DNA of 64,000 nucleotides from Onchocerca volvulus (GCA_000499405.2 HG738137.1:8383609-8447608); one strand, 5' to 3'. Shown: positions 1 through 12,618, counted from the stretch's first letter. Notes: a model not told the origin generated them from the letters alone. Numbers and translations are program-made.

Positions 1-399
1 TTCTCGATTAAGAACGTATTGATTCTGATAAGATTTTTATCAGAAACGTTTAACAGCTATTAATAATTTTTAAGATTATAAGTGAAAATAAAGAATTTTG
101 CGCTCAATCCTCATATATTTAATGTATAAACATTTATAATACTTCATTTCGAGAGTGAATCGATTCCCAATAATATATCGGGAAAAACCTCGGGAATAAT
201 TCGCCGTGTCGAACATATCCAATTTTATAACGACGGTCAAATAATGCAGTCGCGGCAAATTCCTTGAAGTGGCTAACGCTGGAGTTAATTTGTCGAAAGA
301 AAATGCAATATATTTGGCATTTTTTCTTTCACTATTTTCAAATTTCAATTTTGTATTGCCAAAAGTAAAAGAAAAAAATACTAATTGAGAAAGCAAATT
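1..399. other. Flank of the small secreted-protein gene
   Basis: This stretch lies 3' of the minus-strand gene ending at 400 and should contain its 3' UTR. It has no confident gene. An open minus-strand frame runs 396-76 (106 codons) directly after the stop codon of that gene in another frame. Its central part (about 120-300) is richer in G+C than the flanks, so an unrecognised exon or a conserved UTR is possible. The protein resembles nothing I know and I do not call it. Confidence 0.4.
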
Positions 400-727
400 T
401 CAATTATACTTTAGCATATTGTCTAAATCTTCGTTTTCCAAGTATTGTACAATATGATTACGTATTGCTGGAATGGACACAATTTGGCGAAGCGTTTCCA
501 AATTAGGCCAAAAATAATTATAGATATTGTTCATAAATTCTGCGACATGTTCAGGCCTTATGTTGTAACTGGTTGATGCTGTTGCTAAAATGTAAGAAAA
601 TTCTTTTTTGAAGGATAAACAATTTATGAAGATGCCAATTTTTCAAGAAATAACCTGTGGTATCATTTGGAAGAGCGATATTTTGATGAATTATAATAAG
701 AAACGAAGTGACAAGATGTAATTTCAT
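400..727 (-). CDS. Putative small secreted protein, 85 aa, two exons
   Basis: I do not recognise the family. The model has exon 1 at 727-655 and exon 2 at 584-400, with a 70-bp intron bounded by GT and TTTTAG. The frame is kept across the junction (a split GCA codon) and ends at TGA 402-400. The product starts MKLHLVTSFLIII, a short basic-hydrophobic leader that looks like a signal peptide, perhaps cut near residue 18. The mature part is about 60 residues, helical in character, with aromatic residues near YNYFW and an acidic tail ending near ENEDLDNMLKYN. It has no cysteines. A clean acceptor (CATTTCAG at 749-741) lies 13 bases before the ATG, which supports this start by trans-splicing. The gene diverges from IFT88. 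A role as an excretory-secretory peptide is only inference; an unspliced artefact is the main alternative. Confidence 0.6.
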
Positions 728-740
728 TGCCGATGCTTTC

Positions 741-742
741 CT
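741..742 (-). promoter_or_regulatory. Candidate trans-splice acceptor of the small secreted gene
   Basis: On the minus strand CATCATTTCAG precedes the ATG at 727 by 13 bases. The short leader and good acceptor are what a spliced-leader site looks like in nematodes. A cis-spliced 5' UTR exon further upstream would give the same picture. Confidence 0.45.
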
Positions 743-2446
743 GAAATGATGGCTGTTTTACGGAAAAGTTTATCCATAAATAAACGAAAATTAGAAACCA
801 ATTAAATAACAACTGGCTAATTTGACGGAGACTGACAAAACGATCTGTGACAACTCAAACCAAAATCAAATGACAATAATGGATGAGATTTTTTGTCTTT
901 TGTCTTCTTAATATTCATCGTTGAATTGAGTCAAAAGAATCTGTCTTAACATTCTTTGATACACTAAGAAAACGATCGTTTTTAATGCAAAACTTTCTGG
1001 GATTATTTATAATTGCATCAACGGAGGTAATACATTTAATATTTACAGGAAATCAACAATAAATCGCAGGCGTGAAGTAAAATAAAGCGGTGATAGTGAT
1101 TTTTGCTCATTTTAAACGCTATTCATGGTTATCTTGCACAAATTGAATCGTAACTTCAGAAGTAACGATTATTTTACATCATTTGCAATCTTCTACATCA
1201 TTGAATGCAAATTTCAGATGTTGCAAATCGCTAGCTATTGAAACAATTTCAAAAAGGATTTATGCCTTTTCAAAAAAATGTAATTTTTCTGTAATGTAAA
1301 TTTCTCTCCATTGGATATCAACGGATTAAAAAAAAATATTCCATGTGCAGCTGTCCATTAATTTTTTATAGTCAAATTAATTTTGCAGTTTGTTACCATA
1401 TAATGATATTATTGCAAAATAATCGAAATAAGAAATCAAAATAATCATCATGTATCAATATATCATTGTCACGGAAATTTTATGCAAAAAATTCAGGAAA
1501 TTGTCAAAAAAGCATCGTGAAAAAATGAAAAATCAATTGGTGAAAAATGTAAAACATATCATTTCATATGAACATGCAAGTTTCAATTCGTAATGGATTA
1601 AAAATAATCGTTTTTTGAAAGGAACCACATAAAATATTGCTTTTTTTTTATCTTGAGCAACAACAAATTAATGAAATAACTTTGCTTTAATCAATATTTA
1701 GTTTCTTGCAAAAATTTTTTGAAAACTTTTATTCAATAATTTGAGCTTGAAAATTGGTGAAAAATCTTATTAAACAAAATAATATACTTTAAACGAAAAG
1801 TTTCGGTTGAAATATCATATTCAAATATGAAAATTCAAAATATATATATATAATACTAAAATATGAAAACTAAAATACAAAGCCATTTGAATAGCTAAAA
1901 ATATATTTTAGGAAAAGTTTCAAATGAAATCTGGTACTCGATATTACTTACGAGCAACCTTGAAATGCTATATTTGAGGTCAAATTCAATCTTTTAATGT
2001 TTGAATGTATATTTAAATATAATAAATCCGATCATTTATACTGTGTTCAGGATCAAAGTACAAAAATTTCATGAAAGAATTGAAATATAACGCAATGCTA
2101 TCCTTATATTCATAACTCAAATATCATTGATGACTTATAATTTTCAAAGTCAATTCAGACTGTCGAAATATTCGACCATGATACTGGATCAACCGGAAAA
2201 TTGAGATAATTAAGAAATTAACAATTGAAACTTTAAATTAACGATTAAAACTTGCAAAATTAACTCAATCATTTTAGTATCGAAATTTCTTCCAAATTTC
2301 ATACTTGAATATTCGAATATATTTTTTAAATATGATAAATCATAGCATTTGCTCTTCGGAGTGATCATTTCGATTCAGTCGGCTTTATTGATATTCTAGT
2401 AGTTCCAGCAGTGTGCAAAAGTCTCATACCTTCACATGTTGGCGTT

Positions 2447-2460
2447 GTTGTCATGGTGAA
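2447..2460 (+). promoter_or_regulatory. X-box-like RFX/DAF-19 site upstream of IFT88
   Basis: The sequence GTTGTCATGGTGAA matches the nematode X-box pattern (RYYNYY, two spacer bases, RRNRAC) at all but the last defined position. It lies 66 bases before the IFT88 ATG. In C. elegans, X-boxes bound by the RFX factor DAF-19 sit roughly 50-200 bases upstream of intraflagellar transport genes, osm-5 included. The two half-sites are imperfect inverted copies. Position and target gene both fit, but binding is inferred. Confidence 0.6.
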
Positions 2461-2525
2461 AAGCAAATGAAATGAAAAGAGTTTAGTTGTTCACGTTGAT
2501 TTGTCTGTTTACGGAAGAAGCAAAA

Positions 2526-5500
2526 ATGGATGATCGCTACGAAGGTTTCAACGATTACGATCATGCATATGATGTTCAGGTAAACAACAACATTCTATTT
2601 AACAAACTATTTCATTGCTTTTCAGTTATTAAGTTAAAAATTAATGCAAACATCCAACTTATCAAATCTTTTAATTATTTTTCAAATTATTCTTCGGTTT
2701 GAAATGATTGTTGCAGAAAAACGGAGAAATTTCCCATTTTAACAGCAAATATTATCATTTCAAACCTAATTTTAAAAAAAATGGAAATCTTTTTCGTGAT
2801 AAATATTTAATTAAGTTGATAAATTTACAGAATGTTCTTGATGATCAAATTTTTCAAGAGGCTGTAGCTAAATCAAGTTATGGTAGACGACCGGTATCAA
2901 TATTATTTCTTTTATTTTTTCTTTCTCTTTTCTCTTCATCTTTTCCTTCCACTTCTCCCTTTCTTTTCTCTATTTTAAGTTAATTAGTAAAAATTGAGGA
3001 ATTATTTTTCATTTATTAAGCAATAGATAGATTCGGCAAAGAAAGAAATTGTTTGAGTTATTTTATCCTTAAATTTCAAATTAATTTAAGATGTTTTGAA
3101 TATAAATTTCGAATTAATTTGGAATTATATAACTGATTCACATTTCTTAAAACTTTCCAAGTACATTTAAATTCAAATTAGAAGAAAAAATTCTTTCATA
3201 TTTTTGAGATTTTTTAGAAGAGTTCAATGTCACGTCAAGGAGCTGTTCATGTTAATCGCATTAACAGCCTAGTATCAAATCATCGATCCGGTGCTGATAC
3301 AATGAGTGGTACTATGCTACGATCTTCTGCTGGTTCAAGACGTGGAACTGAGCCAAGCGTACCGATGACAGCCGTACGTGGTGCTGGATATTCATCAGCC
3401 GGTCGAGGTACCTACAGATATCATTTGCAAATTCCTGGTACACGTAATCTGCCGTACGTATCTTATTTCTTTGGTATTTTAACTAAAATTTATTCTTCAA
3501 ACTTCCGATTCTTCCCATTTCTTTTCCCTGCCATGTGTATATACATGATAAATGGTGCATTATTGATTCTTTTTCTTTAGGAATCTCTTTTAATCCGTTA
3601 AAGATGAGCATAACGGAAAAGCCACCCGAGATAAGTAATGAAGAAAAATGTCGCCAAATGGAGCAAAAAGTGAATGAAATTTTGAAAGAAAGTATTTTTG
3701 CATGGGAAAAGGGCGATATGAAGCAGGTTATTATTGTATTATTATTATTACTGTTATATTACTCATTATTATTTCATGATAATGCATTTAAAAAAGTATT
3801 AACAATTCCAACCAATCAATAATTTGCTTACCTTTAACAATTTCAATGAACCATATCTTATAATTATACATTTACAATGAATATTGATTACTCCAATCAA
3901 CTGATAACACTTTAAAAAAAAAAAAAAACCCAAAAAAAAAACCCAAAAAAAAACCAACATAAAAAAAACCAACATACTTCTGGCTAACTTATTTTTTTTA
4001 CATTCAGCTATTTGCAAACAATGATATTTTAGTTTCAATGAACAGAATCGAATTTTTAGTTAACAAAGAAAAACCATTTTTAAATAAAACTTTATAGGCG
4101 CTTGAAAAAGCTAAAGAAGCAGGTCGACGTGAGCGTACTATCGTGAAAATGCGTGAACAATTATCCATCGTCGAACAGCTTAACTTAGATCTTACATTTA
4201 CTGTTTTATTCAATTTAGCTCATCAGGTATGCGTAATATAATTTAATTTTAGTTTTGCTCATTAAATCTACCAAGATTTATTCCATCAATTGTTATATGT
4301 TAATTTTGCAGAATAGATTTTTTTTTTTGCATTCAAATATTTCAAATTTAAAAGAATTAATTAGATTATTTAATATTACTAATTGAAATAATTCTAATAA
4401 TTAAATATTTTACAGTATATGGCAAATAATTTGTTGACGGAAGCATTGAATACTTATCAAATGATTGTAAAAAATAAAATGTTTGCAAATTCTGGCCGTT
4501 TAAAAGCAAACATTGCTAATATCTATTTCAAACAGAAAGATTACAAAAAAGCTATCAAACTTTATCAAATAGCTTTGGATCAAATACCAAATTCACAAAA
4601 AAATACCAGGTAAAATGATTATAAATTTACAATGAATACATTAAACTGTATGAGAGAGAAAGGGGAAAAAAGGAAAATATTGGTAAAGCTATGAAGTTGT
4701 TTTAATTTTGCTATTTTCGCAAATTTTTCCGCATATTCAAATTAACACCTTGCACTTTTTTTTTCCATAATAATATTAATAATTATAAGAAAAAGAACAT
4801 TAATGAGAATGTCTAAAAAAAAAAAATTTTTTTTGAATTCATCCAAATAAACCTTTTTATATGTTCCTGTATGTATATATTTCTTTATTTGGATTTAATT
4901 TATTTAAATAAATTCTTTCATCAATCAATAATATCAATCTACTTTAAATTTTTATAAAAGTGTAAGAAAAAAGTCAAAATTTTGATTTAAAGAGAAAAAA
5001 ATGGAAAAATTTTGGAAAAAGAAAAGAAAATAAAATATCATCTGTTTATAGGATTAAAATAATGAATAATATTGGTGTAGCATTTATCAAATGTGGTGAA
5101 TATGACGAAGCAGATAGTACATTTGAACATTGTATGAATGAAAAAGGTAATTACAATACAGCACTTAATTTTATCCTTACCGCATATTGTTTAAATGATA
5201 TTGATAAAATGAAGGATGGATTTCAACGATTATTGGATATACCACTTTTGATCGATGATGAAACAAAATATATAGTTCGTTGAGTTTTTTTTCTTCTTTT
5301 TATTTTATAACTATCTTTCTAATTACTGCTACCAGTGATAAAATGGAACTGCAATATCTAAGATTTCTAAATTATTATTAGCAATGAATATCATTCAATA
5401 ATTTGATTACTTTATCACTAATAAATATTAGTAATGTCATTAATAAAATAAGTGTTGTAGGGAAAGTTTTTCATACAGTGACAGAGACGAATCTTGTGAG

Positions 5501-8500
5501 AAAAGTTTTGTTGGTTGACGGAAGATTGATTCTTCGTCTACAGTATAAGATAGAATGAAGTCCGATAATATCATGATTGCAGTTGATTATTTGATTATAT
5601 CAGCGATGAAATGAATATAAGTAACTTGGATTGAATTGGAGGGCATTGATTATCGAGTGAGTTGAGTAACTGTTACAGCAATTGACTGAGTAACCACTAG
5701 GTAAATACTGAGTAATTACTGACCCGATGACCGCGAAAAGCTTCTTTTTAAAGCGATAATCCTTGGTCTTGTAGTAGGCGGTGACTTGCAATATTTTATA
5801 CAAAGATTTGGTTATCAGAAAAAAGAATAAGAGATAGACAATGCTTACAGTTTTAAACAATGCCCACAAGCTAGTCTTCGCAACATTCCAGACAATTAAC
5901 ATGGTTTACAACATTCTAGAAATGCAGACAAGCTTTAGCAAAATCGTCGGAACAAGGCTTTTGCTTCAGACTAAGGATAAGATGTGGGCCAAATGATTCA
6001 TTTGACTGAGAAATACTACGAATTTCCACCAAACAAGTACTCTGATTATTCTATCACACTTATATTATAAAATAGTTCGGTTTTCGATAGATATCACTCT
6101 ATGATTGATTATATTATCAGTAATAGATATCGTTTGACCACTTAGCAGTATAGGAAAATTTGCGATAATTTGAAAATCTAAATGATTGTTAGTAACGGAA
6201 ATCATTCGATAATTGATTATGCTATCAATGACAGAAATTATCTATCAGATGATTAGGTTAACTTTAGCTTAATTCGATAATTCAGTATCACTCCATAGTT
6301 AATCACATTATCAGTGTAAGATATCATTTGATCGGTTAATAATTCAGAAATATATGAAAGCTTACAATATTTACACTTGTTGAAATTATTTTTAAAATAT
6401 CATAGGCATTATGAATTATGAATAACTTTCGACCATACAGTTCAAATAAAAATAATATCTAATATTTAACATGTGAAAGAATAAATGGCAAAATATCTTT
6501 TAGCTACATCAACCGATTAGAATAAAACAGAAAATTAATTTTGCTTTAATTTTATTCCTCAATATTAATTATCCAAATCAGATTTCCTTCTTTTTAGGAT
6601 CAACAGGATTTCCTAATTTCGCAAATAATTAGCAACGATTCGTTAAAACAATGGGAACGTCAACGACGAAATATTGCAGAAAAAACGATTTTCATTGCGA
6701 CAAAAATTATTTCATCAGTCATTGCATCAACGTAAATTGATTTTTTTTTCCTTTTCTTAATTGTCTGAAAAAAATGAGAATATAAAGCTGATTAAATATT
6801 TAAACGATAGATTTGAATTCTAATAATAATTAAATAAATTTTATTTCTCTTTTGTTGTTTACTTCAAAAAGTATGCGCAAAAAAAGAATATAGCATTAAT
6901 TTGGTTTTAAAAAACCAGTGATATGTAAAATTAGTTTAGTAAATAATCTATAACACACTAATGTAACGTAGCTATATTCTCTGAATCATATTTTTTTTCG
7001 TAGCAGGAGAAAATTTAATAAAAATTTTAGCAAATTAAACTCGAATCGAAAGTAAAAAGTCCTCAACATGGCTTCAAGTTGTATTCATCACGAAAGATTT
7101 TTAATTTGGAAAGTTAAAAGCTTTGTTAAGGATTTAGGGCTTTTTATCACATTAATAACTTCTCGGTTTTCTAAATATTTTTTGCTTTATTAAAATTCTT
7201 AAATTTTGACAGAATATCTGAGGGTTACAAATGGTGTGTAGAAGCAATTCGACAGTCGGTGTATGCACCATTGGCAATGGAAATTGAAATGAATAAAGTT
7301 GTTGTATTACTTAAACAGGGCGATTTGACGAATGCAGCAGAAGTATATTAATAATATTTAAATTTAGATTTAAATTTTAATTGATGCATCCTTATTTATA
7401 AGGATTTTACAGAATGTATCGATTAAACGAAATGATTTAATCGTCATTTTGATCATTTTTCATCCAAATGAAAACAAAAGTATATGATAGCAATTGATGA
7501 GAAAATTGATTGATCAGTTTTTGTGGCAAAAAAAATTAAAAGTTTTTGGAAAAGAAATGAATTTCCTCCTCTTTGAATTAATTTCATGATTTGATTTGAA
7601 AGAAAAAATTTTAGATACTAATGTCATTCAATAATAAAGAGGGTAGAATAGCAAGCGCAGCAGCGAATAATCTTGCTGTACTCAATCTTTTAGTAAGTCT
7701 AATTTTATCATTTTCGTTTATTTTAAAATTGATTTAATTTCCATTTTAGATGATCATGTATTACTCCAAAAATATGCGTTGAATTAAATTTCAATAATTG
7801 TTAATTGAATTTCAAAACTTAAAAAATTAATTTTTCCAATTATAGCTCACAGCTCACATCTTCAATTACTTTTATTGTTTTTGTTTGGAATATTAATTTA
7901 AATTTCGATAATTGTTAATCTATTTGCAAGCACTAATTTTTTTTACTTAATTATTCTTTTTAATTGTGTTAATTGCTTAAACATTAATTGCAATCTTTTA
8001 TTCCAGCAAGGAACACCAAAGTTGGAAGAAGCCATACAATACTCTGAACAAGCACTTTCTGTTGATCGTTATAATGCTAATGCATTGGTAAATCGCGGGA
8101 ATATCTTTTTCATATTGGGAGATTTAGATAAAGCTACACAATACTATAAAGAAGCATTAAGTAATGAAGTAAGTACAAGAAACAAATCAGTTCAATTCTT
8201 CTAATGGTCCCTTGAAATTACACAATTAACAAATACTTCGGAGTATTTGTAAATCGATTTGACCTGATCTGATCTTCAAAGTGATGACTCAGTTTGCATA
8301 AATAAATAATTAGGATTATTTGCTTAGAATAATTAAAACTTTTTAACCTATTTTTGAATTATTTTTACTAGCCACAATTTCACTCTGATCATGATGAATT
8401 CATCTTCAGATGAGAAAATATTCAATTCATTTCAAACTTGTCGAAAGTATTTATTCCTTATTTATAATATTTATCATATAAATTAACTGAAATTAATTTA

Positions 8501-11500
8501 ATACAATGATTAGATTTACAAGGCAATTTTGACTAAAAAATATGCAAAAATTGTTCAAATCTTCGAAATTTTGATGTAATAAATTTGTGAAACAATTTTG
8601 AATTTGATTTGTGAAGCAATTCTAAATAATAATAAACAAAAAATTAAATTTGTGAAATAATTTTAAGTAAAAATAAAGGAAAAATTTTCAAAATTTGCAA
8701 GATTTGGATATTTCAATTTGGATAATTTTATTTTAAATAAAAAAAGTATGAGAAAATTTTTTTACATTTGAGGATTTTTTTTTTTAAATTTTTTAAAAAC
8801 ATTTAAGGCTTCATGTCTGCAAGCGCTTTATAATCTTGGTTATGTTCAACGTTTGCAAGGAAAGTTAGAAGCTGCATTGGAATGCTTTTACAAATTGCAC
8901 AATATTTTGCTAAATAATGTTCAAGTGATATGTCAGCTTGCTTCGATGTAAGTTAATTTTCAAATTTTAATTTTTCAAATTTTTTTTTCTCATAAATGAG
9001 ATTTTTCTTGTTTTAAATTTGCTATTTTTTTATAGATATTTTTGAATACTTCTTCAATTTTATACTAAATACAAGCAGAAATTTAGTGTAAACCATTAAA
9101 TAAAGTACTCGATTTAATAAGGTTTTGGTTTGAAAATTGATAAATTATTCAAAAAAAAAAAAAAAAAAAGTTAGAAATACGAAAATGTGCTTTGTGATTT
9201 TGCGTAATTAATTTTTCTGATCGTACGTAAATTATGCATATTTACGGGTTATGTCAATTATTATGTGACATGTTATGATAATAATTTTATGTATAAAGCA
9301 ATATTAATATTAATTTGTAAAGATAATTAAGAAATTAAATTTTAGATATGAATTATTGAACGATACGGCACAAGCAATCGAATTATATAGCCAAGCAAAT
9401 AGCTTGGCTCCTACAGATCCTGCTATATTATCAAAATTAGCCAGTATCTATGATGCTGAGGGTGATAAAAATCAAGCATTTCAGTGTCATTATGAGGTAA
9501 AATAATTTTCGGATTTCCGGATTTTTTTTCTGGAAAATATTTGCCAAAACATTTTTAAAATATTTTCACAAAAAAAGTATGTGATTGAATTTCACGAAAA
9601 TTATTGTTTATTCAATATGATCATTATTTAATCACATAATTGAAATTTGAAATTAGTATAAAATATTTAAATCGCATCTAATCGCAATATATTTGTAAAA
9701 AAAAAAAGAAAAAAAGCAAGATAGTCGTGATTCATCAGGATTATCTAATTGTTAAGTTGAAGATTGCTTTCTGAATGTTATCTTCATTCATTTTTAATTC
9801 ACTGAAATAGGTTGATTCATAAAAGTTCTTTTGATCCATCTATTGATGGTAAACTTGATACCTAGCCGAATTTCTAGAATTTGGTTTTTTTTTCCTTTTT
9901 TTTTTTTTTTTTTTTTTTTAGTTTAATCATATAAAACCAGTTGAAAAATTTAAGTTGGAGATTTGAACAATTGCTGAAAATTTTTCACCAATTATTTGAA
10001 AATGTAATTTTTTTAGAGAAATAAAACTCGAGTTTTTTAATTAAATTTTAGTTAATTTAAGTATTTATTGAGTAGAAAATATAGGCGTTTGATAGAAATT
10101 TTAGGATTTTAATAATTTTAGAGTTACCGGTATTTTCCATCAAACATTTCGACAATTGAATGGCTCGGAGCGTATTATATCGATGCTCAATATCCGGAAA
10201 AAGCGGCAACTTATTTTGAAAAAGCTTCCATCATGGAGTAAATAACATTTGATTGGAATATTGTTTGAATATTTTCCTTAATCTAAGCAGGGAAGATTGA
10301 AATCTATTGGTACTTGTAATTCCAAATATCAGATCTTCTTTTTTTTCTTAATTTCAAAAAGCAGATTCTCGAGCTGTTCGACTCTCTTTTTGAAAGTTTC
10401 AATTCCAAAAATTGGATGCTTAAACTGTAAGAATCTTTTCTGAATGTTTAACTTCAAAAGCTGGATTCTCGAATCATGAGATTTATTTCCAAAAGTTTTA
10501 ATTTGAAGTATCAGATTCTCAAGCAGTAACATTTTGCAAGCATCAATTTTTATTTATATAGATATTCATTCCATCATCTCTTCGCTAGTTTAATTCATGT
10601 TGCTATTTTTTATTAAAAAAAAAAAAAAACGAATTCAGGCCAAATGAAATTAAATGGCAATTAATGATGGCATCATGTTTACGACGTTCCGGAAATTATC
10701 AAAAAGCACTTGAATTATACCAGCAAATACATAGACGATTTCCGGAAAATATCGAATGTTTGCTTAATTTTATTCATCCATTGTTATTCATTGCTTTAAA
10801 ATCCATTTTCTGAAATCGGAAAAGTAGTAAATTTTATAAATCTTGATTTCAGGTTTGAAATTTCTGGTAAGAATATGCACAGATCTTGGAATACCTGAAG
10901 CTAAAGAATACATGGAAAAGGTAAAGTAGCATTCGTATCTGTTTTTGATGAATATGAAATTTGTTGAAATTAAAAATATTACATATTTTTATTTTCATGT
11001 CTCAAAATTTCAAAGTACCTAAATTTGAATTTGAGTAAAGAAACCATCATCATTATACATAATTTATATCCATTCAAGCAATCATCTGATTGTTTGATTT
11101 GCGTATTTCAATCAAATATAGAAAGATCAAAGTAATACGGACAATAATAGTATTGATGTTAATTTACCTTAATTAATACATTTAGTTAACCTTAACTATT
11201 CAATGATTATCTTAACATTAATTTTTTCAATAGTTAGGATAATTAATAGTATATCGATATGACGACACAATTGATAATCAATTATTAGTCTTATAATTGG
11301 CAAGTTTTTCTTTCTATTTTCTTTTTTTTTATTGCTTTAATTTTTTAGTTATCAAAGACGGAAAAAATACGTCAATTAAGAATTCAACGTGAAATAGATT
11401 CTAGCCAAGGAAGAAATCATGCATCATTAATTCAATCGACCGATAACTCTACTCAAGATATTCCACGTATGTCATAAATATTATTAAGCAAAACATGTGT

Positions 11501-12572
11501 AAAATTCCAAATTGTGAAAAAAAAAACTTTTTTTTGTGAAAAATTTACATCAGTAAAACAATGATACATATAAAAATTCATAAGGTTTTTTGTCCTACAC
11601 TATCAGAAAAACGGAAGATTAAGACAACAGTAATTAAGGTAGTAATAATTAATGATTTCTAAAAGATTTATTTGAAAAATAATCAAGACAATAAAAAATG
11701 TCAAAAATGCACAATATCATCTATATCCTGGAAAAAATAATTCTTTTTTATTGCTTTTTCGACCACTTTTTAAATTTTTTTTCAAATTCTTTAAAAATAA
11801 ACAATTTTTTCACCAAATATTCAAGTATTTTCTCAATTTAGAATTTAATCATTTAATTCAGATTACTTTAATTAATCATTTAATTCAGATTTCTTTAATT
11901 CCGAATTTAAATCAATTGGGAAGTCTGTGAAACATTAGTGTAGTGGTTTTGAAATGTGGTGCTAGTTGGAGTAGTAAAAGTTCGATTCCCTATTGAAAAA
12001 AAAAAAAAAACAAACGTGCAATGATGTTTCCATTGACTTTCGTTCTACCGAATTGATTTGAGGAAATTTCTCCATTATACTGAGCACTTTTGCATGTTAT
12101 TTGGCTAGGAGTCAAAGTTTGGTGCCTATTGTTGAGTGCTGCCCTTTGACTTTTACACGATAGTAAAAAAGTAAGTAAGCCTATCAAGCTATCTCAAATT
12201 GAAACAACTCTTATGCTAAGTTTAAATTTATAACTTTTAGGTGATGGTAGTGGACGAACTAATTCACGTTCACAACTGAGAACATCAAGCATTCGCTTAG
12301 TGCCATCCGAACACGATGAACAATATCAAGTTTCACGTAGAGAAATGAGTATATTGCAAAAATTATTCCGAATAATCTTATAATTATATGTATATAAGCT
12401 AAAAGATTGAAATTTTAGCAATTATAAAATTCCAGGTCCAGCTGATTATGCATACAGCGATCCTCTCGGACCAGCACCACCTCGACCACGTACAGGTTTA
12501 CGACGTCCAGATACCGCAAATGTGGAATCATTCGAAGATGACCAATTCGACGAGTCATTATTACCTGAGTGA
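2526..12572 (+). CDS. IFT88: Intraflagellar transport protein 88 (OSM-5/Polaris)
   Basis: IFT88 is a TPR scaffold of the IFT-B complex that carries cargo along ciliary microtubules; in nematodes the only cilia are on sensory neurons. Nineteen exons join in frame: 2526-2579, 2831-2893, 3218-3407, 3581-3726, 4098-4226, 4416-4609, 5052-5274, 6598-6731, 7213-7342, 7615-7692, 8007-8168, 8808-8947, 9346-9496, 10122-10237, 10639-10757, 10853-10920, 11349-11466, 12241-12336, 12436-12572. The product is 815 aa, against about 825 in human. Family signatures are the N-terminal PMTAVRGAGYSSAGRG motif (around residue 90), TPR blocks from about 190 to 700 (for example EALNTYQMIVKNKMF, ALDQIPNSQ, RRFPENIECLKFLVRICTD), and an acidic C-terminus with DPLGP and a final LLPE. 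Exon 3 has an alternative in-frame donor at 3473. Intron 7 carries a dispersed repeat. An X-box-like site lies upstream. The identification is secure; single exon edges may be off by a few codons. Confidence 0.95.
5330..6360. repeat. Degenerate short-period repeat around the inserted element in IFT88 intron 7
   Basis: Phrases of the type TTATCAGTAATAGATATCATTTGAT recur with many changes at about 5370-5440, 6050-6160, 6190-6260 and 6290-6340. They flank, and seem interrupted by, the dispersed repeat at 5453-5985. The spacing is irregular, roughly 60-110 bases. Confidence 0.45.
5453..5985 (+). repeat. Dispersed ~500-bp repeat, copy 1 (possible solo LTR)
   Basis: This block in IFT88 intron 7 aligns over its whole length with the reverse complement of 39285-39758 in the guanylyl cyclase gene. 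Shared phrases include GATTGCAGTTGAT, GAGTAATTACTGACCCGATGA and CAATTAACATG. It opens TGTTGTAGGGAAAG; the other copy opens TGTCGGGAAAG. A TG start and absence of internal coding suggest a solo LTR, for instance of a BEL/Pao element, but a non-autonomous DNA element is equally possible because neither the far end nor a target-site duplication is clear. Confidence 0.7.
10305..10545 (+). repeat. Degenerate ~50-bp minisatellite in IFT88 intron 14
   Basis: Four to five imperfect units share the core TTTNAATTNCAAAAGCNGGATTCTC followed by a variable tail of about 25 bases. Units begin near 10310, 10347, 10396, 10447 and 10496. The minus-strand open frame here is a by-product of the repeat. Confidence 0.6.
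11935..12015 (+). repeat. tRNA-like block with poly(A): SINE-like remnant
   Basis: In IFT88 intron 17, TTAGTGTAGTGGTTTTG resembles a pol III A box and, about 40 bases on, AGTTCGATTCCC resembles a B box. A run of about 15 A follows after TATTG. The arms do not pair well enough for a working tRNA. The picture fits the head of a tRNA-derived SINE or an old tRNA retropseudogene. The next 180 bases (to about 12190) are richer in G+C than the rest of the intron and could be the element body. Confidence 0.4.
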
Positions 12573-12612
12573 ATGTGAAACAATGATTCAAAGTTATTAA
12601 CCATATCTACTG

Positions 12613-12618
12613 AATAAA
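12613..12618 (+). terminator. Poly(A) signal of IFT88
   Basis: AATAAA lies 41 bases after the IFT88 stop codon, so the 3' UTR is probably about 60 bases long. Confidence 0.65.

Larger units (their letters stand above)
728..2525. other. Divergent intergenic region with IFT88 promoter
   Basis: About 1.8 kb of very A+T-rich DNA lies between the minus-strand secreted-protein gene and the plus-strand IFT88 gene. I find no exon in it. It must hold the promoters of both genes. The only recognisable motif is the X-box-like site near its right end. A (TA)n run occurs around 1842-1852. Confidence 0.6.

Noticed and set aside
76..396. 106-codon minus-strand open frame
   Set aside because: It begins right after the stop codon of the small secreted gene, has no acceptor or recognised motif, and may be 3' UTR. 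Its middle part is mildly G+C rich, so it is noted but not called.
3535..3822. Open frame across IFT88 exon 4
   Set aside because: Only 3581-3726 is coding; the rest is read-through into introns on both sides.
11935..12000. Functional tRNA gene
   Set aside because: A and B boxes look right, but the acceptor and T stems do not pair and no anticodon arm can be drawn.
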